Below the pieces are notes generated by a model. It had not been told where the DNA came from and made no database searches. It was given only the letters and a program-made list of their open reading frames with translations. A stretch of 64,000 nt of DNA, taken from Saccharospirillum sp039982735. Lineage in GTDB: Bacteria; Pseudomonadota; Gammaproteobacteria; Pseudomonadales; Natronospirillaceae. Location: positions 229,976-293,975 of the forward strand of contig NZ_JBDWXV010000023.1 in assembly GCF_039982735.1 (NCBI RefSeq), in the 5' to 3' direction. Positions 46,466-55,821 of the stretch are shown here, in pieces. The number at the start of each line of letters is the position of its first letter. The first letter of the stretch is position 1. Made by a program: the position numbers and the translations under genes.

Positions 46466-47527
46466 ATGAGCCTGTTTGATCATGTCGAGTTCGACCAGCA
46501 CGAACACGTCAGCTACGTCTGCGACCCCGACTCCGGCCTGCGTGCCATTATCGCCATCCACAACACCCACCTCGGCCCGGCCATGGGTGGCACACGCTAC
46601 TATCCCTACCAGAGCGATGCCGATGCCCTAACCGACGTACTGCGCCTGTCGCGCGGCATGACCTACAAGAGCGCCCTCGCGCGGCTGCCGCTGGGCGGTG
46701 GCAAATCCGTCATCATCGGCGACCCGAAAACCCAGAAAACGCCGGCGCAAATGCGAGCCTTTGGCCGCTTCCTGGAGCGTCTGGGCGGCCTCTATATCGC
46801 CGCGGAAGACTCGGGCACATCGGTGGCCGATATGAAAATCGTGCGTGAAGTAACCGCACACGTCTCGGGCTGTGACGACAAACAAACCCTCGAAGGCCAC
46901 ACCAAATCCGGCGACCCTTCACCGGCAACCGCCTACGGCTGTTTTCTCGGGATCCAGGCGGCGGTTAAACATCGTCTGCAGCGGGACGACCTGAATGGCC
47001 TGACTGTCGGTATTCAGGGCCTGGGCAATGTCGGTTATCGCCTGGCAGAAATGCTGGCCGAAGCCGGTGCCCACCTGGTGGTGACGGATATCAACACCGA
47101 AGTGGTGCAGCGCGCAATCAAGGAACTGGACGCCAAAGCAGTTGGGCTGGACGATATTTATCGTCAACCGATGGACATTTTCGCACCCTGTGCACTCGGT
47201 GCCACCGTGAATCCGCACTCGCTGGAACAACTGCAGGCGAGCATCATTGCCGGCTCTGCCAATAACCAGCTCGATACTGCCGGTACCGGCCGGCTGGTGC
47301 ACGCCAGGGGCGTCTGCTACGCACCGGACTATGTGATCAACGCCGGGGGCATCATCGATGTGTGTTATGAGAAGCAGGGCAACTACAACACCGACACCGT
47401 GAGCGACCACATCGAAGGTATTTACGACACCCTGATGGCGTTGTTCGAACGCTCTGCCCGCGAGAACATCGCTAACAGCGACCTGGCCGACACCATGGCC
47501 CGAGAGCGGTTGCAATCGGTCGAGTAA
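46466..47527 (+). CDS. Leucine dehydrogenase-family amino-acid dehydrogenase
   Basis: 353 residues from ATG 46466 with AAAAAAGGA upstream. Catalytic lysine in LPLGGGKSVI; substrate-binding GPAMGGTRYYPY; the second catalytic region EDSGTSVADM; and the NAD Rossmann motif GIQGLGNVGYRLAEMLA. The family deaminates leucine, valine or phenylalanine to the 2-oxo acid. The exact substrate is not readable. It stands alone; a nested inverted repeat follows it, leading into the kinase gene. Confidence 0.9.
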   Translation: MSLFDHVEFDQHEHVSYVCDPDSGLRAIIAIHNTHLGPAMGGTRYYPYQSDADALTDVLRLSRGMTYKSALARLPLGGGKSVIIGDPKTQKTPAQMRAFGRFLERLGGLYIAAEDSGTSVADMKIVREVTAHVSGCDDKQTLEGHTKSGDPSPATAYGCFLGIQAAVKHRLQRDDLNGLTVGIQGLGNVGYRLAEMLAEAGAHLVVTDINTEVVQRAIKELDAKAVGLDDIYRQPMDIFAPCALGATVNPHSLEQLQASIIAGSANNQLDTAGTGRLVHARGVCYAPDYVINAGGIIDVCYEKQGNYNTDTVSDHIEGIYDTLMALFERSARENIANSDLADTMARERLQSVE

Positions 47528-47542
47528 CCGAAACGCCTGTCC

Positions 47543-47620
47543 GCATCAATACCGTCACAGACCGTGCTGTGCAGTGCTAGACTGCACAGCAATAACCTGA
47601 GACGACGACGGTATTGATGC
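47543..47620 (+). promoter_or_regulatory. Nested inverted repeat covering the kinase start codon
   Basis: Outer perfect 14-bp arms GCATCAATACCGTC (47543-47556) and GACGGTATTGATGC (47607-47620) enclose an inner perfect 11-bp hairpin TGCTGTGCAGT/ACTGCACAGCA (47565-47591). The second outer arm contains the start codon ATG (47617-47619) of the next gene. In RNA this structure would bury the start codon. Confidence 0.65.
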
Positions 47621-50445
47621 AAGAACCACCGATCCCCGACAACGAACGCCAGCGCCTGCGAGCCCTGGGCAACCTAGATATTCTGGACACGCCTGCTGAG
47701 GTGGAGTTCGACCGAATCACCCGGCTGGCTCGCAACGCGCTCGGTGTCCAGACTGTGCTGATAAGCCTGGTGGACGCCAACCGCCAATGGTTCAAGTCTC
47801 GCCAGGGGCTTGAGGCGACTGAAACCCCACGCTCAATGTCATTTTGCGGTCACGCGATTCTGGGCAAGGTGTTGTTCGAGATCCCGGATGCGCTTCTGGA
47901 CAGTCGCTTTGCAGACAACCCACTGGTAGCCGGTGAACCGAAGATTCGTTTCTACGCCGGCATGCCATTGCGAGCGCGTGACGGATCAGCTCTGGGCACT
48001 CTTTGCCTGATTGATCCGTCACCCCGCACACTCACCGACAACGAGCGTACGGTTCTTGCGGACCTGGCTGAGCTGGCCGAGGTTGAGCTGCAACGACGAG
48101 AGAATCCGGACCGGGTGTATTTGCGGGCGCTCACCGAGGGGACCCAGGCGGGCCTCTGGGAATGGAACGTTCAAACCGGAGCCACGGTCTTTAATGAGCG
48201 CTGGGCCAATATCGTCGGGTATCAGCTAGCGGAACTGGAGCCGGTGTCCATTAATACCTGGCAATCGCTTGCGCATCCGGAGGATCTGTCCTCGTCAGAA
48301 GTACTGCTGAACGCACACTTCAATGGTGAAACGCCGGTTTATGAACTGGTTTGCCGGATGAAGCACAAACTCGGGCACTGGGTCTGGGTGTTGGACCGGG
48401 GGAAAGTCGTCAGTTGGATGGATGATGGGCGACCCGAATGGGTGATGGGAACGCATTTGGACATCAGCGAATTAAAAGAAAGCGAGTTCAAACGCTTGCA
48501 AACTAACCAGGCCTTGCAAAGTCGGGAGCGATTGCTGCGCACCATCATCGACAACATCCCGATGAACATTTACGTGAAGGATCGCAGCGGTCGAAAAATA
48601 TTGGCCAATCGAGCTGAGCTGGATCACCTGGGGCTGGCCAGTGAGGCAGACATTTTGGGTAAGCATGACCGTGATCTGTATCCCGGGTATTTGGCCGATC
48701 GGGCTGACGAGCAAGAGCGGCCAGTGCTTGAGCAGGGTGAATCGATCTCACTGCTCGAAAGCGAAGGTGCAGATCAGGAGGGTCGACCTTTGTGGTACCG
48801 GGTATCCAAAATACCGTTGCGTGATTCAACGGGTGATATTGCCGGATTGGTTGGCTTGAGCATCGATGTAACCGACGAAACGAACATCAAGCAGAGCCTG
48901 CACCGCCAGCTGCAGTTTTTGAAGGTGCTGAATGATCTGGCGACCGACGACAGTATTCACTTGAACGAACGGCTTAACCGGGCACTGGCCTTGGGCAGTG
49001 AACACCTGGGGCTGGAGCTGGGTATTATCAGCCAGGTAGATCACGATGATTACAAGGTACGTTTTTGCCATGCCCCTGATGGCGTGCCATTAACCCCTGG
49101 TGATGTTTTTGCATTGGGGGATACCTTTTGCAGTTTGATTCTTGATCGCAGCGATGAGCTGATTATCCAGGCAGTCGCCGGTTCCGCGTATCAGCGGCAC
49201 CCGTGCTATGACCTGTTTGGTGTAGAGACCTATGTGGGTATCAGGTTGACGGTGAATGGCCAGGTTTATGGCACGTTGAACTTTTCATCTTCAACACCGT
49301 TGGAAAAATCGATCGATGAATCGAACCTGGCGTTCGTTCGATTGCTTGGCCGGTGGATTGAGTCGGTTCTTGGGCGTGACCAGGACCAGCGCTTATTGCA
49401 GCAGCGCGAAGCCCGGCTTCGGGTTCTGTTTGAATTGTCACCGCTGGGCATTGCGCTGACTGACCTGTCCAATGGCCACTTTATAGCGGTTAACGATTCG
49501 CTTGTGCAGCAGAGCGGTTACGACCGTGACACCTTGCTGACCATGACCAAACGTGAACTCTCGCCTGGTCTGAGCCACCAGATTGACCAGCAGGGCGTTC
49601 GTGAATCCGCTGAAAAAGATCAGATCGGCCCGGTTGAGGTGAAGGTCAAGCACCGCGACGGCCACCAGTACCCGGCTAATGTTATCGGCCTGAAAGTCTT
49701 GGACGTGGATGGCAGCCGCCTGCTATGGACGGTGTACGACGACATCAGCGACCGGCGCCGCATAGAGCGGTTAAAAAGCGAGCTGGTGTCGACCGTCAGC
49801 CACGAACTGCGCACCCCTCTGACGTCCATTTCCGGGTCATTGAAATTATTGGCAGCCGGGCATTTGGGTGAAGTGCCAGCCGCCGCCAGCAAAATGGTGA
49901 GCGTTGCCCTGAAAAACACCGACCGCCTGATTTTGCTGGCAAACGACCTGCTGGATATGGATAAACTCATTGCCGGGCGCATGCCGTTCGATTTGCAGGC
50001 TCATGCCCTGCAGCCATTGCTAGCCACCACGGCCGACAACATAGCGGGCTATGCTCATTTGCATCGCGTTGCGGTGACCATCGGAGAGGTACCGCCGGTT
50101 AACGTGAAGGTTGATGCGCACCGCTTCGAACAGATCATGGCCAACCTGCTCTCCAACGCCATTAAGTTTTCGCCCGAGGGCGGGTACGTGACGATTGATG
50201 CGCAAACGACCACCAGCACCGTCACCATCACGGTGCGCGACCACGGCCCGGGCATCCCGGAGGCGTTCAGGTCACAGATATTTCAGCGTTTTAGCCAGGC
50301 CGACAACCGAGACAGCCGACAAAAGGGCGGCACCGGGCTCGGGCTGGCGATCAGCCACAGCATTGTGCAAAACATGGGTGGCGATATCGGCTTCGAATCG
50401 CGTCCGGGGCTGACCGAATTTCGAGTGGTTTTGATGAGAGTATAG
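47617..50445 (+). CDS. Multi-sensor hybrid-free histidine kinase (GAF-PAS-PAS-GAF-PAS)
   Basis: 942 residues from ATG 47617 (a TTG one codon earlier is possible). Domains, approximate: GAF 20-165, PAS/PAC 170-290, PAS 305-430, GAF 445-600, PAS 610-735, HisKA 745-805 with the phospho-accepting His in VSHELRTPLTSIS, and HATPase 850-935 with NLLSNAIKFSPEGG and GGTGLGLAISHS. No membrane segment and no receiver of its own; the CheY-like gene 80 bp downstream is a likely partner. Cytoplasmic sensor of light, redox or small ligands; the signal is unknown. Confidence 0.9.
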   Translation: MQEPPIPDNERQRLRALGNLDILDTPAEVEFDRITRLARNALGVQTVLISLVDANRQWFKSRQGLEATETPRSMSFCGHAILGKVLFEIPDALLDSRFADNPLVAGEPKIRFYAGMPLRARDGSALGTLCLIDPSPRTLTDNERTVLADLAELAEVELQRRENPDRVYLRALTEGTQAGLWEWNVQTGATVFNERWANIVGYQLAELEPVSINTWQSLAHPEDLSSSEVLLNAHFNGETPVYELVCRMKHKLGHWVWVLDRGKVVSWMDDGRPEWVMGTHLDISELKESEFKRLQTNQALQSRERLLRTIIDNIPMNIYVKDRSGRKILANRAELDHLGLASEADILGKHDRDLYPGYLADRADEQERPVLEQGESISLLESEGADQEGRPLWYRVSKIPLRDSTGDIAGLVGLSIDVTDETNIKQSLHRQLQFLKVLNDLATDDSIHLNERLNRALALGSEHLGLELGIISQVDHDDYKVRFCHAPDGVPLTPGDVFALGDTFCSLILDRSDELIIQAVAGSAYQRHPCYDLFGVETYVGIRLTVNGQVYGTLNFSSSTPLEKSIDESNLAFVRLLGRWIESVLGRDQDQRLLQQREARLRVLFELSPLGIALTDLSNGHFIAVNDSLVQQSGYDRDTLLTMTKRELSPGLSHQIDQQGVRESAEKDQIGPVEVKVKHRDGHQYPANVIGLKVLDVDGSRLLWTVYDDISDRRRIERLKSELVSTVSHELRTPLTSISGSLKLLAAGHLGEVPAAASKMVSVALKNTDRLILLANDLLDMDKLIAGRMPFDLQAHALQPLLATTADNIAGYAHLHRVAVTIGEVPPVNVKVDAHRFEQIMANLLSNAIKFSPEGGYVTIDAQTTTSTVTITVRDHGPGIPEAFRSQIFQRFSQADNRDSRQKGGTGLGLAISHSIVQNMGGDIGFESRPGLTEFRVVLMRV

Positions 50446-50451
50446 AACGAC

Positions 50452-50493
50452 AGGCTGCAAGCTGTGTGATGTTAGTTAAAAGCTGTTAGATTG
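50452..50493. repeat. Short heptanucleotide repeat, type AAGCTGT
   Basis: Six 7-bp units in register: AGGCTGC, AAGCTGT, GTGATGT, TAGTTAA, AAGCTGT, TAGATTG. Weaker than the array at 41414-41476 but of the same period and core. It lies in the short gap between the kinase and the receiver gene. Confidence 0.4.
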
Positions 50494-50525
50494 GCGTCAG
50501 ATTTCTGATCCAGAGGTACCGGCCT

Positions 50526-50918
50526 ATGCCGTTGAACCATGTCATGCATGTGGAAGATGATCCGGATATCCGCGCGATAGCCGAGTTGGCGCTGGTGACG
50601 GTGGGCGGGCTGGAAATTACCCAGTGTGCCTCGGGGGCTGAGTGCCTGAGTGCGGTAAGCCACCGTATTCCGGACCTGGTGTTGCTCGATGTGATGATGC
50701 CAGACCTCGACGGCCCTGAAACCCTGCGCCGGTTACGCACGTTGCCTGGCATGAGCGAGGTGCCCGCCGTGTTCATGACCGCCAGGGCCCAGCCCGGCGA
50801 GATCAGCGAGTATCAGGCATTGGGTGCCATCGGGGTTATTCCCAAACCGTTCGACCCGCTTACGCTGGCCGATCAGGTGCGCCAGCTGTGGGATCAGGCG
50901 CAGCCGTCGGCGGGCTGA
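50526..50918 (+). CDS. CheY-like single-domain response regulator
   Basis: 130 residues forming one receiver domain: acidic pocket HVEDDPD, phospho-acceptor D55 in LVLLDVMMPD, Thr in FMTARA and Lys in VIPKPFDPL. No output domain. It follows the multi-sensor kinase by 80 bp and is probably its phosphorylation target. Its last 59 bp overlap the 3' end of the convergent GGDEF gene. Confidence 0.88.
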   Translation: MPLNHVMHVEDDPDIRAIAELALVTVGGLEITQCASGAECLSAVSHRIPDLVLLDVMMPDLDGPETLRRLRTLPGMSEVPAVFMTARAQPGEISEYQALGAIGVIPKPFDPLTLADQVRQLWDQAQPSAG

Positions 50919-52542
50919 TCACCACCTGGTTCCGGCCCCCCTGCTTGGCCTGGTACAACGCTTCATCGGCGGCTTTGAATTGTTCCAGGTGGCTGCTGTA
51001 ATTCCGGGCATTGCTGATGCCGGCGCTGAAGGTGACGGTGAAGCTGCCCGTGGGAGTCGTGAACCTCAGGGCTGACATATCGCTGCGAATGGCATCGGTC
51101 AGTACTTTGGCCCGTTCGGTCGGGGTATCCGGCAACAGAATGACAAATTCCTCGCCACCGTAACGCCCAACCGTATCGGTATGGCGAAACCGGGCCAGCA
51201 ACAACTGCGACAGGGTGCGAATTACCTGATCGCCCATATCGTGCCCGTAACGATCGTTTACTGCCTTGAAGTGGTCCAGATCCAGCACCACCAGACTGCT
51301 TTGTGTTTGCTGGCGGTGCGCCCGGGCAAAAGCCAGTTCCGAGGCGCGCTGCACCGCACCGTGGTTGTTCAGACCCGACAGCGCATCCCGGTTGATCTGG
51401 TCTCGCAACTGGCGGGCCCGCTCGGCGCGTGCTGTTACTTGCTGAACCAATTCGTCCTCGTCCATGCTTTTGTACAACAAATCGTCCGAGCCGATGTTGA
51501 GCAGGTCACTGCGCTGTGCTGCCTGGTCGAAATCGGCTGTCAGAAACAGGATCGGCAGGGTTGCGAAGCGCTCGTGCAGCCGCAGCACTCGTGCTACTTC
51601 GGGGCCGGTGGCTTTGGGCATGTTGATGTCGAGCAACAGCAGGTCCGGGTCGAACTGCTCGATCTGCCAGAACACCCGGGCCGGGTCGCTTTCTGTTTGA
51701 ACGTTCAACCCTGAAGCTTCCAGCAGGGTTTGGTAGTAGTGCATGACCTGATGCTGGTCGTCGAGCATCAATACCCGCCCCTGAAACGCCGGTGCCTGCC
51801 CCATGCGAGGCTTCAGCAGGCGCAACAACTGATCGACGGATACCGGACGCACCAGGCAATGGCGAACACCGGCACGCACCAGCGCCAGCTGCGCCTGAAA
51901 ATCCAGTTGATCGATCAGCGCGATGACGTTCACGCCTTGTTTGAGCCAATGGTGAATGGGTGCTAGAAAGCGGCGTACCGACCCCTGTGTTTCAGACAGG
52001 TCCAGCAATACCCAGGGCGGCAATTGTTCGGCATTACTCGACAGCGGTGCGTTGGTAACGTCATAACCCTGAACGCACAGGTTATTCAGCAGCGCCTGGT
52101 CGGGCGTGGTGTTTTCTTCGGCTATGTAGGCCAGCAGCGGGCGCTGCGCAGGGGCACTGGTTGGGCGTATTGCTGACTCGGCCTCAGGGTTTGAAACCAT
52201 ATGCGGTGCATCAGGCGCAGCCTTGTCGCCTTGTGTGATGGCGGCCCGCAATTCGACCAGCAGATCGGAGTAACCGCTCACAGCGGAGGCCTGGTTACGT
52301 TGCCGGGCATCCAGCGCGGTTTCCAGTTGTGCTGCCTGTGCACTCAAAGCCGAGAAACCAAAGGTACCGCTATTGCCTTTCAACGTATGAAGTTGACGCA
52401 ATAACGCTTGCCGGTCTGCATCCTCGCCGCGCTGAATCCAGTTATCCCAGAGTTCAGCGAGGCGCTCGATTTCGTTCGGCAGGCGCTGCTGAAACTGATG
52501 GCGCAACGATGCAAGTTTTGCCAATACGTCGTTCGACGCCAT
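50860..52542 (-). CDS. Hpt-REC-GGDEF diguanylate cyclase
   Basis: 560 residues. An Hpt domain at the N-terminus with the phosphorylatable H52 in LHTLKGNSGTFGF; a degenerate receiver-like region near 135-245; a full receiver near 255-370 with D305 in LLLLDINMP; and a GGDEF domain with intact GGEEF (462-466) and the NDRYGHDMGD metal motif. A soluble protein able to take phosphate by either Hpt or receiver and to make cyclic di-GMP. Divergent from the REC-HDOD gene and convergent with the CheY-like gene, forming one signalling block. Confidence 0.9.
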   Translation of the reverse strand: MASNDVLAKLASLRHQFQQRLPNEIERLAELWDNWIQRGEDADRQALLRQLHTLKGNSGTFGFSALSAQAAQLETALDARQRNQASAVSGYSDLLVELRAAITQGDKAAPDAPHMVSNPEAESAIRPTSAPAQRPLLAYIAEENTTPDQALLNNLCVQGYDVTNAPLSSNAEQLPPWVLLDLSETQGSVRRFLAPIHHWLKQGVNVIALIDQLDFQAQLALVRAGVRHCLVRPVSVDQLLRLLKPRMGQAPAFQGRVLMLDDQHQVMHYYQTLLEASGLNVQTESDPARVFWQIEQFDPDLLLLDINMPKATGPEVARVLRLHERFATLPILFLTADFDQAAQRSDLLNIGSDDLLYKSMDEDELVQQVTARAERARQLRDQINRDALSGLNNHGAVQRASELAFARAHRQQTQSSLVVLDLDHFKAVNDRYGHDMGDQVIRTLSQLLLARFRHTDTVGRYGGEEFVILLPDTPTERAKVLTDAIRSDMSALRFTTPTGSFTVTFSAGISNARNYSSHLEQFKAADEALYQAKQGGRNQVVISPPTAAPDPTAGAPDRPA

Positions 52543-52677
52543 TGTTACCTCGTTATCGGGGGTTGCTACGCCAGCGCATTTTCCGCAAAGCTTGCGTTCG
52601 ACTGGAGTCGCATGGCTATGACCCTCTGGTCAAGTTATTATAGCCTAGTTAGCGAGAATAGGCAGTGCGTAGCAGTC

Positions 52678-53823
52678 ATGAACATTTTGATCGTAGAGGA
52701 CGACCCGCTGATGCGGGAACTCTTGCTGACCATCGTCGGCAGTATCCGCAACAGCTTGTCGTTGCATGAAGCCGAAGATGCCGACTCAGCCTGGTCCCTG
52801 TGGCGCACCAAACCGATGGACCTGGTACTCTGCGACTGGAACCTCCTGGGTAGTGATACCGGTCTGGATCTGGCACGTCGCATTCGCCAGCAAAACGATA
52901 CCGTGCCCATTGTTATGGTGACCGGCCGGGGCGATCGCCAATCCGTTATTGCCAGCCACCGTGCCGGGTTGAACGGCTATATCGTCAAACCGTTCACACC
53001 TGAAGACGTGATGGAACGACTGACGCCGTTTTTCAAACCCGCTTCCGGTCACTCCGCGGTTGAACCGTCGGATACGCCGACAGACTGGGTCGCCTGGCTG
53101 GAAGCGCAGGCACAGCAGCTCGACCGCTTAACCCTGCTGCCGGATGCGCAGGAAGTGCTGTCGCTGCAGTGGCAGGACGAACTGCCAACGGCCAAACTAC
53201 TGGCCAAGCGGTGGCAGGATGATGTGATCATCACCTCGCGCTTGCTGAGCGTGGCCAACAGCAGCGAGATGCGGCGCTACGGCCGTTCAGTGCTGACCCT
53301 GTTGGATGCCATTGCAACCATGGGCGTCGCCATGGCGATTGCCCAGGTGAGTGCCCTGTTGCTGAACCAAGGCTCAGCAGATCGGCCGCCCACAATTAAA
53401 AACCGCATGCAGCGTTACTCGGAAGAAAGCCAGCGCGTCGCCGAAGCCGCCGCTAAACTTGCTGCCCGGCTTAAGCTGGACCCGGCTCCCTATTACACCG
53501 CCGGTCTGCTCTCCCGGCTGGGTGAATTTGCGGTGTTGGATGTGATTGAACAACACCCCAACCCGACCAGCGAGCCCGATGACGCCATGCTCGACCAATT
53601 GGTGACTCAGTTCGGTTCGCGCTATGGCAATGCCGTTAAGATCAATTGGCAATTACCGTTGCCCATGCGCGAATTCATCGGCGCGATTCATCACCTGCCG
53701 TCCGATGCCGTTCGCCGGGATTTGCTGTTAATGCACCTGGCCGGAATGCAGACCCGGCCCCAGCCCGAAGCCAATAAGATGCTGCGCCTGCAACGTGCTC
53801 TGGGGCTGGATTTACAGGTCTGA
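52678..53823 (+). CDS. REC-HDOD signalling protein
   Basis: 381 residues from ATG 52678 (frame open from 52408). A receiver domain with D53 in LVLCDWNLLGSDTG and a Lys in YIVKPFTPE occupies residues 1-125. The rest is an HDOD domain (QWQDELPTAKLLAKRWQDD, LLSVANSSEMRRYGRSV, LLDAIATMGVAMAIAQVSALL) of the HD-GYP relative type without the metal-binding HD residues. Such proteins link a phosphorylation signal to cyclic di-GMP or stress output. Divergent from the Hpt-REC-GGDEF gene. Confidence 0.88.
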   Translation: MNILIVEDDPLMRELLLTIVGSIRNSLSLHEAEDADSAWSLWRTKPMDLVLCDWNLLGSDTGLDLARRIRQQNDTVPIVMVTGRGDRQSVIASHRAGLNGYIVKPFTPEDVMERLTPFFKPASGHSAVEPSDTPTDWVAWLEAQAQQLDRLTLLPDAQEVLSLQWQDELPTAKLLAKRWQDDVIITSRLLSVANSSEMRRYGRSVLTLLDAIATMGVAMAIAQVSALLLNQGSADRPPTIKNRMQRYSEESQRVAEAAAKLAARLKLDPAPYYTAGLLSRLGEFAVLDVIEQHPNPTSEPDDAMLDQLVTQFGSRYGNAVKINWQLPLPMREFIGAIHHLPSDAVRRDLLLMHLAGMQTRPQPEANKMLRLQRALGLDLQV

Positions 53824-53937
53824 GCCGCCATAAGTCACGCATTGGGGCGGCGCCCCGCCTGTGCGCTCAAAGCGTGATAAACTGCGCGTTTGCATCGTCG
53901 GCACTTCTGCCGCCGACCTGTTCCGGACTGAACCATA

Positions 53938-55164
53938 ATGACCACCGCTCCACCGGCCAAACCCGCCCGCCCCGAAATGCGCCTGCCCGAATTCGTCACC
54001 CTAATGGCACTGATGACCTCCCTGGTTGCCCTGAGCATGGATGCGATGTTGCCAGCCATGCCGGCCATTGCTGCCGACCTGGCCATTACCGACGTTGCCC
54101 AAACCCACATGATCATAACCTTTCTGGTGCTGGGCATGGCCTTTGGCCAGTTGTTTTACGGTCCGTTATCCGACGTGATTGGCCGGCGACCGTCGATTTT
54201 CAGTGGGTTGGTCTGTTTTACCATAGGTTCGGTGATTTCGATGCAGGCGCAGACACTGGAGTGGATGCTGTTCGGTCGGCTGGTGCAGGGATTTGGCGTT
54301 TCCGGCCCGCGTATCGTATCGGTCGCGATTATCCGCGATCGATACATTGGGCGTGCCATGGCGCAGGTGATGTCGTTCATCATGATGGTGTTCATCATCG
54401 TGCCGATGATCGCCCCGGCGGTTGGCCAGTTAGTGGTCAAACTCTCTCACTGGCGGATGATTTTTGCGGTATTCATTGGCCTTGCACTCGTTATTACCGT
54501 CTGGTTCGGCTGGCGCCACCCCGAAACGCTGCCCAAAGCCAAGCGCAAGCCCTTTGCCTGGACAGCCTTGCTGCGTGATGCCGGCATTGTGCTGACCACC
54601 CGCAGCGCCATGTGGTTCACCGCCGCGGCCGGCTTTATTTTCGGGGGTTTTCTCACCTACCTCAGTTCGGCCCAGGCGATTTATCAGGAACTCTACGACG
54701 TGGGCGACCGCTTCCCGCTTTACTTCGCTGCTATGGCGGGTTCCATTGGCGTCGCGTCTTACGTCAACAGCCGGCTGGTGATGCGCTTTGGCACACGGCT
54801 GATCAGTTATCTGGCGTTGTTCGGTTTCATTGGCTGTTTCGCGTTGCTCTGGGTGCTGGCGTTGCTGCAGGGCGGGCTGCCGCCGATAGGGCAGTTTATG
54901 GTGATCGGTGCCAGCGGCTTTTTCTCGGTCGGCCTGTTGTTCGGCAACCTGAATGCAATGGCGATGCAGCCACTGGGCAAGGTGGCGGGCCTGGGTGCGG
55001 CGCTGATCGGTTCCCTGACCAGCTTTATCTCGGTGCCGCTTTCCTACCTGGTGGGGTTGTTTTTCAACGACACCCTGATTCCGCTGGTCGCGGGGTTCAC
55101 GATCTTCGGTAGCGCTTCCCTGTTCTGCACCTGGATGGGGCTGAACGGCTTTGTTGAAGAGTAG
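53938..55164 (+). CDS. Bcr/CflA-type multidrug exporter
   Basis: 408 residues and about 12 membrane helices. The MFS motif YGPLSDVIGRRPSIFSG and the N-terminal SMDAMLPAMPAIAADL identify the Bcr/CflA drug-resistance subfamily. It exports small hydrophobic or amphiphilic compounds with proton exchange; the range of substrates is not readable. It is followed by the convergent folA with a gap of only 6 bp. Confidence 0.92.
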   Translation: MTTAPPAKPARPEMRLPEFVTLMALMTSLVALSMDAMLPAMPAIAADLAITDVAQTHMIITFLVLGMAFGQLFYGPLSDVIGRRPSIFSGLVCFTIGSVISMQAQTLEWMLFGRLVQGFGVSGPRIVSVAIIRDRYIGRAMAQVMSFIMMVFIIVPMIAPAVGQLVVKLSHWRMIFAVFIGLALVITVWFGWRHPETLPKAKRKPFAWTALLRDAGIVLTTRSAMWFTAAAGFIFGGFLTYLSSAQAIYQELYDVGDRFPLYFAAMAGSIGVASYVNSRLVMRFGTRLISYLALFGFIGCFALLWVLALLQGGLPPIGQFMVIGASGFFSVGLLFGNLNAMAMQPLGKVAGLGAALIGSLTSFISVPLSYLVGLFFNDTLIPLVAGFTIFGSASLFCTWMGLNGFVEE

Positions 55165-55170
55165 CGCGGC

Positions 55171-55683
55171 TTAATCCGCTTCGGGCCGCTCGTAAACGAC
55201 AAAGGAATAGTCGAACGGGTTGGCGCCTTCGGCGTTGAAATCTTCCCGCGCCAGTTCCTGGTAAGCGCCCAGATCGATCGGCGGGAAGACAGCATCGCCT
55301 TCAACCTCAGCGTGTACCAGGGTGACATAAAGCCGGTCGGCATATGGCAGGGCCTGGGCATAGATCTCGGCGCCGCCCATCACAATCACCTCATCGACAT
55401 CACTGATCACCGATTCAGCCCGGGCGATATCCAGCGCGTCTTCCAGGCAAGTGACGACCTTAACGCCCTCCAGAGTAAGGCTGGCATCCCGGGTGACCAC
55501 AATATTGGTGCGGTTGGGCAGGGGCCGGCCAATGCTGTCGTAGGTTTTACGGCCCATAATGACGGGTTTGCCAGTGGTGACCCGTTTGAAGTACTTGAGG
55601 TCTTCCGGCAGGTACCAGGGCAGCTTGTTGTCCCGGCCTATGACGCCATTGCGGGCCATGGCCCAGATGAGGGCGATGTGCAT
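55171..55683 (-). CDS. folA: Dihydrofolate reductase
   Basis: 170 residues. Active-site region LIWAMARNGVIGRDNKLPWYLPEDLKYFKRVT, with the catalytic Asp equivalent in LPEDL, then GRKTYDSIGRPLPNRTNIVVTRD for NADPH binding and VMGGAEIYAQALPYADRLYVT. It reduces dihydrofolate for thymidylate and purine synthesis. Convergent with the exporter, 138 bp from hpt on the other strand. Confidence 0.96.
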   Translation of the reverse strand: MHIALIWAMARNGVIGRDNKLPWYLPEDLKYFKRVTTGKPVIMGRKTYDSIGRPLPNRTNIVVTRDASLTLEGVKVVTCLEDALDIARAESVISDVDEVIVMGGAEIYAQALPYADRLYVTLVHAEVEGDAVFPPIDLGAYQELAREDFNAEGANPFDYSFVVYERPEAD

Positions 55684-55821
55684 CGAACTCTCCGTCAGTA
55701 TTCGTGGTAAAAAACAGCGACTATACTACCGAACAGTGAACAGTCTGTCGCTCCGCTTGCACCGCACTCAAGGAGCCGCTAAAGTTCGCCCCCCGTTTAA
55801 AACCTGACCACAGAGGCAGTA

